Assembly: GCA_022768065.1 (NCBI GenBank) | Contig: JALELS010000014.1 | Span: forward strand, 1-64,000 | DNA length: 64,000 nt | Direction: 5' to 3' | From: Ruminococcus sp. | GTDB lineage: Bacteria > Bacillota > Clostridia > Oscillospirales > Acutalibacteraceae | Shown: positions 9,759 through 17,478 of the stretch, in pieces | Layout: each line of letters opens with the position of its first letter | Numbering within the stretch: the stretch's first letter is position 1 | Notes under the pieces: generated by a model | Told to the model about the DNA's origin: nothing | What the model saw: only the letters and a program-made list of their open reading frames with translations | Databases searched by the model: none | Translations under genes and position numbers: made by a program

Positions 9759-11096
9759 TCATTCTATTGCGTTTGAATGCGCCCTGATATATTCCTCGGT
9801 TATCTTCATATTTTTACCGGCTTCGGTTATCTTTGCCGCATATGTGAGCGATGACGATTGAAAAATCACGGTATAGCCGTCCTTGGGCTTATGCTGCCAA
9901 TCGGTGCTCGGCACGGTCACCACGCTGAAAAGCTCGGCTCCGTTTTTTTGAGCCGTGGAATCATACAGATAAAACGTGCTTGTACGCTCCTGAATGTCAT
10001 TTTTGACGCACACCGTGCCTATCCACTTCTTATCAAATGTGAACATATACGACGAAGAGTACAGCATCAGCATTTCGCTTTTTTCGTAAAGCGAGCCGTC
10101 CTCAAGCCCGTACCAGACTGTAAGAGACAGCGGCTCTGTATCGTCGCCGCTTACGGAATATGAATTCGGGAGCGGCAGAGAAACGGGAATCTCAAATCTG
10201 CCGTCTTTATCTATATCGGCAAAAGACAATTTGGACGAGCGCTCCGTCGGCGGCGAATCGGAAGAGTTGCCTGACGTCAGAAGCGAAACCGGCTTACCGT
10301 CGAAAAGACCGATTACGTCGGTAATTACCGCAGAATCGCTGATTACCGAATCCACAAATATATGCGGGCTGCTGCCCGTCTCACATTTTAAAAGAGATAT
10401 GCTGACAGCCGGAGTCATTTCGGTTTCGCCTGCAAGATATATACTTCCGCTGCCGTCCATTTTAAACAGCCTGCCGTAGGTTTTGTTTATATCCGACGAG
10501 GAACTTATTATGACGTTGAAAATTTCAGCCTTACCGTCCTCATCGAGGTCACAGGTTATAGACTGCGAATAGTTTTCGGTTAAAATGGAGCGTAAAACGA
10601 AAGTGCCCGAAGAATTATCCGGCTCATAAACCGTCATTATTTTATTACCGCGGCTCTCGTAAAGTGACCAACAGACCACAATCTCGCTTATACCGTCGGA
10701 ATTCATATCGCAAAAATCTATTTTATAGACTTCGCTTCCCGAGCCCTTAATGTCGGCAATCGAGCGCCACTCGCCGTCGCGGCAGTCAAGGAAATGCAAA
10801 TACACCGCGGTTTCATCGGTGGAATAGCTGTAAAGCGCTATTGCCTCGTCATCGCCGTCTCCGTCAAAATCATATAGAATAAACGACGAACGGTAATCGC
10901 CTGTCGTGGGAGTTTTCATAACGAGGTTTTTATCGTTTACGGCTTTTTCAAACGCTTTTTGTATACCTGCGTTTTCGCCCGAAAGCGCAGGCGGGTGCAT
11001 CATTTTGTCAACCGCTTTGAGCGTAAGATTGCATCCGCTTAAAGACAGACAGAGGCAAAGACACAGAAGAAGCATTGCAAATAATTTCTTTTTCAT
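9759..11096 (-). CDS. VCBS/FG-GAP-type repeat lipoprotein
   Basis: Lipobox LSLSGC; repeated DxDxDG motifs DFDGDGDDEAIA, DMNSDGISEIVV, DLDEDGKAEIFNV, DIDKDGRFEIPV. Confidence 0.75.
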   Translation of the reverse strand: MKKKLFAMLLLCLCLCLSLSGCNLTLKAVDKMMHPPALSGENAGIQKAFEKAVNDKNLVMKTPTTGDYRSSFILYDFDGDGDDEAIALYSYSTDETAVYLHFLDCRDGEWRSIADIKGSGSEVYKIDFCDMNSDGISEIVVCWSLYESRGNKIMTVYEPDNSSGTFVLRSILTENYSQSITCDLDEDGKAEIFNVIISSSSDINKTYGRLFKMDGSGSIYLAGETEMTPAVSISLLKCETGSSPHIFVDSVISDSAVITDVIGLFDGKPVSLLTSGNSSDSPPTERSSKLSFADIDKDGRFEIPVSLPLPNSYSVSGDDTEPLSLTVWYGLEDGSLYEKSEMLMLYSSSYMFTFDKKWIGTVCVKNDIQERTSTFYLYDSTAQKNGAELFSVVTVPSTDWQHKPKDGYTVIFQSSSLTYAAKITEAGKNMKITEEYIRAHSNAIE

Positions 11097-11115
11097 ATAT
11101 CCCTGCCCCCTTTTT

Positions 11116-12420
11116 TTACTGCTCGGAAGCAGTCGAATTTATTGTAACATAATATGTGCCGTGAGCCCAGACGGAGGTGTCGCCTGCTACCGATATGATA
11201 ACCGGCACTTTTTGCTCGCCCTCTTTTACGTCAAGCGATGAAAGGTCAAGCTTTACAGACAGCATATCGGGATTTATTTTTGATATACTGTCGGCGGGAC
11301 CTATGAGTTTTACCCCGTCTATTCCGTTTGATGTGATAACCGAATTATACCCCTGCTTCTGACCGGTTATCGTAATATTTGACGCCGGTACCGAAAATGT
11401 ACCGGAGGTCATACCGGACATATTCACGCTGACTTTGAAATTCTTTATCGACTGGTCGGTTATCATAAATTCCGTTATATCGGAAGCCTTGAAATTAAGG
11501 GTATTAAGTCCCGCGTCAAGCTCCGAGAAGTCAATCGTGCCGATGCTAAGCGACGTTATCTGATCGACCTTTTCCACGGGTACCGCCGCCGATATTCTCG
11601 ACGGACTTACCGAGAAGTTTATATTGCCGTCAAGGTAGCTTGCCGGAGCGTTTCTGAAAGTCACGGTTGTAGGCAATTCGACAAGCTTTAAGACGGGCAT
11701 TGTCATTGTAATTGCCGTGTCGCCCTCAAGTATGCTTACATTTGAGAGTTCATCTGCCGAGGCACCGACGAGTTTTAGCTCGGGGGTTACGGTTGTGGTA
11801 GCCGTAAGAGGTGCGGAGATTGACGTTTCGGCTGTAACGCTCGTTACCTTATTCACCTCGGTGGACGGACCGCTGACAATAACCGTGTTTTTGGAAAATA
11901 CGATATTGCCGAGAATACAGCCGTCCGTTACGGTTTTGTTATCCGGTGCGATTATTGACGGCTTTAATGCCATCTCCGTTTCTTTATATGTGTCAAAATA
12001 CACTTCGATATAGTTTTTGGAAAGACCCACTATATCGAAATTGTCGGATTTATCTGACGTAGCTTTAAGCTGCAAGCTCTTTTTGCCCGCCGAATCGACG
12101 TAATTGGTCTGCGCCACAACCGAAAAATCGTCTGCGGTGAGCGCCGACACAATGAATTTTTTACCCTTGACGGTAATATCCACGGTGTAATTGTTGTCGC
12201 CGAATATCTGAAGATTGAGCTGCGCGGGCACACTGTTGTCCATATCTATTTTTACGGGAACGGAGGATACCGTAACCTCAACCTCGGGGCTTTTTTCGAT
12301 TGATACCCATATCCATATACCGAATGCCAAAATTACAGACAGCAACAAAACAAATTTATTGTTGTAAAGGAGACTGCGAAGCCCTTTGACGTTTGCTTTT
12401 TTTTCGTTATTTTTGCTCAT
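11116..12420 (-). CDS. cdaR: YbbR-domain protein CdaR (regulator of diadenylate cyclase)
   Basis: N-terminal TM, repeated YbbR-like domains, overlaps cdaA 3' end. Confidence 0.88.
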   Translation of the reverse strand: MSKNNEKKANVKGLRSLLYNNKFVLLLSVILAFGIWIWVSIEKSPEVEVTVSSVPVKIDMDNSVPAQLNLQIFGDNNYTVDITVKGKKFIVSALTADDFSVVAQTNYVDSAGKKSLQLKATSDKSDNFDIVGLSKNYIEVYFDTYKETEMALKPSIIAPDNKTVTDGCILGNIVFSKNTVIVSGPSTEVNKVTSVTAETSISAPLTATTTVTPELKLVGASADELSNVSILEGDTAITMTMPVLKLVELPTTVTFRNAPASYLDGNINFSVSPSRISAAVPVEKVDQITSLSIGTIDFSELDAGLNTLNFKASDITEFMITDQSIKNFKVSVNMSGMTSGTFSVPASNITITGQKQGYNSVITSNGIDGVKLIGPADSISKINPDMLSVKLDLSSLDVKEGEQKVPVIISVAGDTSVWAHGTYYVTINSTASEQ

Positions 12421-13303
12421 GAGTGCGTCTTCCTTTCAACCATTTTTTCAATTTTGAATTTCCCTCGTCCTCTTCGGGTTTAACGAAATGCTCCATAAGT
12501 ATCTCGCGAAGGTCGCCGTCCGAAATGCCGCGGCGAAGCCTGCCCTTGTATGCCACGGAAATGGCGCCCGTCTCTTCGGACACGACAACTATTACCGCGT
12601 CGCTTTGCTCGCTCATACCTATGGACGCTCTGTGACGTGTTCCGAGCTCGCTGCTTATGTTGTGATTGGGCGTCAGCGGAAGTATACATCCCGCGGCGCA
12701 AATTCTGCCGTCGCGGAAAACCGCGGCACCGTCGTGAAGCGGCGCTCCCGGATAAAAAATATTACCTATCATCTCCGGCGAAACCTTGGCGTCGATAACC
12801 GTACCCGACGAAATAATGTCGCCCAAAATAGTCTCCTGCTCAAAAACCATAAGCGCGCCTATGTGCTTATCGCTCATGTCGGAGCTTGCGCGGCATACGG
12901 CATTGACCATTTTCTGCATCTCTTCGCGGCGCTTTTCCTCCGCTCCCGAACGGAAACCGAAGAAATTGAACTTAGATACCGAACTTCTGCCGACGCTCTC
13001 AAGCGCATGGCGTATCTCGGGGGTAAATATGATGACGAGCACCAACAAAAGGTTATTGAAAACAAGCGACAAAATGTAGTTGCTCGCCTGCATGCCGAAC
13101 AAGTTGACAAGAGCATATACTATCAAGAGCAAAATAAAGCCCTTGGCAAGCTGAACCGCCTTTGTTTCGCGTATCAGCTTTATGGCGCTGTAAATTACGA
13201 ATGTAACAAGAATTACATCAAGCACATCCGAAATGCTGTTAAAGCTCATAATGGCCCTGCCGATTTCGCTCCAAAAGTCTTTGAAATTCAAAAGCTGCAA
13301 CAT
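12407..13303 (-). CDS. cdaA: Diadenylate cyclase CdaA
   Basis: DAC motifs PGAPLHDGAAVFRDGRI and LGTRHRASIGMSE; three N-terminal TM. Confidence 0.95.
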   Translation of the reverse strand: MLQLLNFKDFWSEIGRAIMSFNSISDVLDVILVTFVIYSAIKLIRETKAVQLAKGFILLLIVYALVNLFGMQASNYILSLVFNNLLLVLVIIFTPEIRHALESVGRSSVSKFNFFGFRSGAEEKRREEMQKMVNAVCRASSDMSDKHIGALMVFEQETILGDIISSGTVIDAKVSPEMIGNIFYPGAPLHDGAAVFRDGRICAAGCILPLTPNHNISSELGTRHRASIGMSEQSDAVIVVVSEETGAISVAYKGRLRRGISDGDLREILMEHFVKPEEDEGNSKLKKWLKGRRTHEQK

Positions 13304-13415
13304 ACTTTACACCCGTTTCAATAAAAAATACAATATATCGTAATTAAAAACTACCGTCTGCCGCCCTTGCGGCAAATGAAATAATCATAAATAATCACGA
13401 TATATTGTATCACAG

Positions 13416-14564
13416 TCAACTGTTTTTTGCAATTTTTACTATGGAAGTTAACAATAAATTAACATCCTGCTTTTTTGTGAATATTGACGGCGCTATTCGG
13501 ACGGTGCCTTCGCGGAGCGTTCCGTACGTATTATGAGCCGACGGCGCACAGTGAAGCCCCGCTCTGACGGCTATATTGTCTTTTGCGAGAAGCGCCGCCG
13601 TCTGTTCGCTGTGCAGGCCGTCCACATTAAACGACAAAAGCGGAACAAAGTTCTTTTCCGAAGAAAACGGGTCTGTATACAGGCGAATGTTCGGAATATT
13701 TTTTAATGTTTTATATATATCCGCTATATGGCCCTGTTCGCTTTTATAAATCTGCGAGACGCCGCGAGACGAAACGAAGCGTATCCCCTCGCCGAGAGAA
13801 AGTATTCCCGGTACGTTAAGCGTACCGCTTTCAAATCGGTCGGGATAAATTTCGGGTTGAGAAAGGACCGCCGAAAAACTGCCCGTGCCGCCCTCGATAA
13901 ACGAATTGAGATGTTCGTCGGAATTTATCACAAGAAGCCCCGTACCCATAGGGCCGTAAAGTCCTTTATGCCCTGCCGTACACAAAAAATCTATTTTTTC
14001 GCGGCTCATATCTATATCGACAATACCGGCTGTCTGTGCGGCATCAAGCACAAACAAGGCTCCGTTTTCGTGGGCAAGCTTCGCGAGCTTTGCCGTGGGA
14101 AGTCTCTCGCCGAAAACATTTGACGCGCCCGTGCAGATTACAGCTCTTGTATTACTTCTGAACAGCCTTTTGAAATTAGCCACGGTTTCATCATCGGTTT
14201 TGCCGACAGGGGCAATGTCATATCCTGCCGTTCCGCTACTCCTTAACGCCTCAAGCGGCCGCATTACGGCATTATGGTCAAAGCAGGAGCATATAAAGCG
14301 GCACCCCGGCACACACAAACCCTTTATAACGATATTCAGAGCCTCGGTACAATTCTTTGTAAATATTACGTTCTCGGGAGCGTCCGTACCGAAAAATTCG
14401 GCGACTCTTTTACGTGTTTCGTATACCGCTTCCGAGGTGAGATAGGACATTTCGTGACCGCCTCTGCCCGGATTTGCACCGTACCGAACCGTTGCGCGGC
14501 TCATTGTTTTTATAACCTCGGGAGGTTTGGGATAAGAAGTGGCGGCATTATCAAAATATATCAT
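13416..14564 (-). CDS. Cysteine desulfurase family protein (aminotransferase class V)
   Basis: MIYFDNAATSYPKPPEV; LDAAQTAG; AGHKGLYGPMGTG; active-site AGLHCAPSAH. ORF track starts further upstream (14660); start set at the ATG that overlaps the DUF3343 stop. Confidence 0.9.
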   Translation of the reverse strand: MIYFDNAATSYPKPPEVIKTMSRATVRYGANPGRGGHEMSYLTSEAVYETRKRVAEFFGTDAPENVIFTKNCTEALNIVIKGLCVPGCRFICSCFDHNAVMRPLEALRSSGTAGYDIAPVGKTDDETVANFKRLFRSNTRAVICTGASNVFGERLPTAKLAKLAHENGALFVLDAAQTAGIVDIDMSREKIDFLCTAGHKGLYGPMGTGLLVINSDEHLNSFIEGGTGSFSAVLSQPEIYPDRFESGTLNVPGILSLGEGIRFVSSRGVSQIYKSEQGHIADIYKTLKNIPNIRLYTDPFSSEKNFVPLLSFNVDGLHSEQTAALLAKDNIAVRAGLHCAPSAHNTYGTLREGTVRIAPSIFTKKQDVNLLLTSIVKIAKNS

Positions 14565-14791
14565 TTTTCCCACTGCGTTTCGAGTATTTCTATGCCGGAG
14601 AGCCTGAGCACCCCTATAACCGACTCCGTGGCATTCGGGACGACGAGCGAATAGCCGCACCCCTCGCCCTTTGACGGATTAGGCGTCTTTCTCACAAAAG
14701 AACGGATATTCCGCGCCGATAAAATATCCCGCGCCTTTAAAGCGAAGGTGACAGAGCCGACTTTTATTATCAGCCTATTCATATATTTCAT
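14561..14791 (-). CDS. DUF3343 (putative Se/S carrier-like) small protein
   Basis: Small protein with GCGYSLVV Cys motif; ATGA overlap with the cysteine desulfurase start. Confidence 0.75.
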   Translation of the reverse strand: MKYMNRLIIKVGSVTFALKARDILSARNIRSFVRKTPNPSKGEGCGYSLVVPNATESVIGVLRLSGIEILETQWEK

Positions 14792-14875
14792 TCCCCTCGA
14801 ATAAAGAAATTAAACACACTTTTCTTTTACATATTATGCGTTTTATCGCGCCGCGGTGAAACATAAAATTACCCC

Positions 14876-14904
14876 TTGACAAACGAAGCCGAGCGGTGTA
14901 ATAT
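14876..14904 (+). promoter_or_regulatory. Near-consensus sigma-A promoter for the TetR-ABC operon
   Basis: TTGACA (14876-14881), 17-nt spacer, TAATAT (14899-14904). Confidence 0.85.
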
Positions 14905-14929
14905 AACACCGTTATATAACACTGTTATA
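14901..14929. promoter_or_regulatory. Tandem palindromic operator (probable TetR autoregulatory site)
   Basis: TATAACACCGTTATA (14902-14916) followed at a 13-bp period by TATAACACTGTTATA (14915-14929), overlapping the -10 end and the presumed start site. Confidence 0.8.
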
Positions 14930-14942
14930 CGGAGAGTACGAA

Positions 14943-15557
14943 ATGCCCGAAACACATTCAACATTGGAGCACATACACATTGCCGCAAAAAAGGAATTTC
15001 TCGAAAAGGGATTTCGTTCGGCGTCGCTGAGGAACATAGTAAAATCGGCAGGAGTTACCACAGGCGCCTTTTACGGCTACTATTCAAGCAAAGAAGAGCT
15101 TTTTGCCGCACTTGTGGACGAACATTACAAATACCTGCTCACAAAATACAAACAGTCGCTCTCGGGGTTTGAGGAGCTGTCGCCGAAAAGGCAGACGGAG
15201 AGAATGGGCTCGGTTGGCAAAGAATGTATGCAGGAAATGCTCGTATATATGCACTCTCACCGCGACGAGTTTCACCTGATACTGCTTTGCTCCGACGGAA
15301 CACCTTACTCCACACTTACAGATGATTTGGTAGAGCTTGAAATTAAGGCTACAAACCGTTACTGCGACACTCTCAGAGGGCTCGGCAAAACCGTTCCCGA
15401 CATCGACGAAAGACTTGAGCACATACTCGTAACGGGTATGATGAACGCATATTTTGAAATAATAATTCATGATATGCCGATGGAGAATGCCGAAAAGTAT
15501 CTTTGTGAGTTAAACGATTTCTATACAGCCGGATGGCTTAAAATTATGGGGCAGTAA
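14943..15557 (+). CDS. TetR/AcrR-family transcriptional regulator
   Basis: IHIAAKKEFLEKGFRSASLRNIVKSAGVTTGAFYGYYSSKEELFAALV. Confidence 0.95.
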   Translation: MPETHSTLEHIHIAAKKEFLEKGFRSASLRNIVKSAGVTTGAFYGYYSSKEELFAALVDEHYKYLLTKYKQSLSGFEELSPKRQTERMGSVGKECMQEMLVYMHSHRDEFHLILLCSDGTPYSTLTDDLVELEIKATNRYCDTLRGLGKTVPDIDERLEHILVTGMMNAYFEIIIHDMPMENAEKYLCELNDFYTAGWLKIMGQ

Positions 15558-15705
15558 TGCTCTGTAATTTTTGCCGCGCCAGTTAGTAATTGCTAACTGT
15601 ATTTGTTCGTAATTTTGTCATTTTCAAGGCAAAGCAGAAAACAAGTCAACAAAAGAGAGCACGGTTTCTCTTTATAAATAATTTCAAAGAAGGAGGTTTT
15701 TCTTT

Positions 15706-17475
15706 TTAAAAAAACAATCAGATTTGCAAAGGCTTCTCGGCTATGCCGGAAAGCGCGGGATCCTGACCTATTTTTCTTGGATCCTCTCGGCGGCAAGCGC
15801 ACTTTTGGCACTTGTTCCGTTCTATTTCATATGGCGTATACTTAAAGAGGTAATCGAAGTATCGCCTGATTTTGGCAAGGCGGTAAATGTGACGCGTTAC
15901 GGCTGGCTTGCGGTGATTTTTGCCGCGGCGGCAATTCTCGTATACATAGGCGGACTTATGTGCTCGCATTTGTCGGCATTCCGCATAGCTACAAACCTGC
16001 GAATAGATTTAACAAAACACATTGCCTCGCTTCCTCTCGGTACAGCAGAGAGCTTCGGAACAGGCAAGCTGCGCCGAATTGTCTCGGAAACCGCCGGCGC
16101 CGCGGAAACATATCTCGCACATCAGTTCCCCGACAAATTCAAAGCGATGGCGACTATTTTGGGCCTTCTCGCGCTGCTGTTTATATTTGATTGGCGGCTC
16201 GGACTGCTAAGCCTTGTACCGGTGCTCCTCGGTTTTTTGTGTATGACGAAGATGACCGGCAAAAGTATGCAAAAAAAGATGACCGAATATCAGAACGCAC
16301 TCTCGGATATGTCAAACGAGGCAGTTGAATATGTCCGTGGCATACCCGTGGTTAAAACGTTCGGTCAGACGGTATTTTCTTTTAAGAAGTTTAAAAAGAC
16401 AATAGATAATTACGGCAAATGGACCTTGGCTTACACAAAAGAGCTTCGCGGCCCGATGACCGCGTTTACACTTGCCGTAAACAGCGTATTTGCGTTTCTC
16501 ATACTCGGAGCGTTTTTGTTTACAAAAGACGGCGTAATGGGCAAATTCCTGCTGAATCTGCTCTTTTACATTATAATCACACCGGCAATAACAACCACTC
16601 TCTCAAAGCTTATGTTTATGAGCGAAAATCAAATGATAGTAAAGGACGCGCTCGCAAGAGTTGACGAGGTTTTGAATGCCGAGCCGCTCAGCATATCGGA
16701 GCATCCGTCACATCCCAAGGACAATTCCGTAGAGCTTAAAAATGTCACATACAGCTACGACGGCAAAAAAGACGCACTCTCGGATATTACGCTTAAAATA
16801 GGCGCCTGTGAAACCGTAGCTTTTGTGGGTCCGTCGGGCGGCGGCAAATCCACCCTCGCCTGCCTTACCGCAAGATTTTTCGATCCGCAAAAGGGTAAAG
16901 TAATTATAGGCGGAACCGACATACGCGATATTGATAAAAAAGAGCTTATGAATACCGTTTCGTTTGTTTTCCAAAACAGCCGTCTTATTAAAGCGTCAAT
17001 TCTTGAAAACGTAAAGCTCGGCAAACCAAACGCCTCAAAAGAAGATGTAATGAAAGCTCTCAAAGCCGCTCAATGCACCGATATTATTGAGAAATTCCCG
17101 GACGGGGTCGATACGGTAATAGGCTCAAAGGGAGTTTATCTCTCAGGCGGCGAAGCACAGCGCATAGCAATAGCAAGAGCAATTTTGAAAGACTCACCGA
17201 TAGTTATTCTCGACGAAGCAACGGCTTTTGCCGACCCGGATAACGAAGTTAAAGTTCAGGCGGCTATCCGCGAGCTTTCAAACGGCAAAACGGTAATTAT
17301 GATAGCGCACAGGCTTTCTACCGTTGCAAATGCCGACAAAATATTTGTTTTATCTGACGGCAAGCTCGCAGAAGAGGGCAAATTTGACGAGCTGCGTGAA
17401 CGCGGCGGACTTTTCAGCTCTATGTGGGACGAATATCAAAAATCCGTTTGCTGGAAAGTATCAAAGGAGGCATAA
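15706..17475 (+). CDS. ABC transporter, fused permease/ATPase (heterodimeric exporter half)
   Basis: Walker A GPSGGGKST, signature LSGGEAQR, Walker B IVILDEATA. ORF track start is 15724 (TTG); strong SD at 15689-15696 points to codon 15706 (TTA), see findings. Confidence 0.9.
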   Translation, partial: LKKQSDLQRLLGYAGKRGILTYFSWILSAASALLALVPFYFIWRILKEVIEVSPDFGKAVNVTRYGWLAVIFAAAAILVYIGGLMCSHLSAFRIATNLRIDLTKHIASLPLGTAESFGTGKLRRIVSETAGAAETYLAHQFPDKFKAMATILGLLALLFIFDWRLGLLSLVPVLLGFLCMTKMTGKSMQKKMTEYQNALSDMSNEAVEYVRGIPVVKTFGQTVFSFKKFKKTIDNYGKWTLAYTKELRGPMTAFTLAVNSVFAFLILGAFLFTKDGVMGKFLLNLLFYIIITPAITTTLSKLMFMSENQMIVKDALARVDEVLNAEPLSISEHPSHPKDNSVELKNVTYSYDGKKDALSDITLKIGACETVAFVGPSGGGKSTLACLTARFFDPQKGKVIIGGTDIRDIDKKELMNTVSFVFQNSRLIKASILENVKLGKPNASKEDVMKALKAAQCTDIIEKFPDGVDTVIGSKGVYLSGGEAQRIAIARAILKDSPIVILDEATAFADPDNEVKVQAAIRELSNGKTVIMIAHRLSTVANADKIFVLSDGKLAEEGKFDELRERGGLFSSMWDEYQKSVCWKVSKEA

Positions 17476-17478
17476 GCT

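Noticed and set aside
12488-13324. 278-aa plus-strand ORF antisense to cdaA
   Set aside because: Fully overlaps the strongly supported cdaA on the other strand; composition looks like antisense read-through of a coding gene, with no recognisable motif
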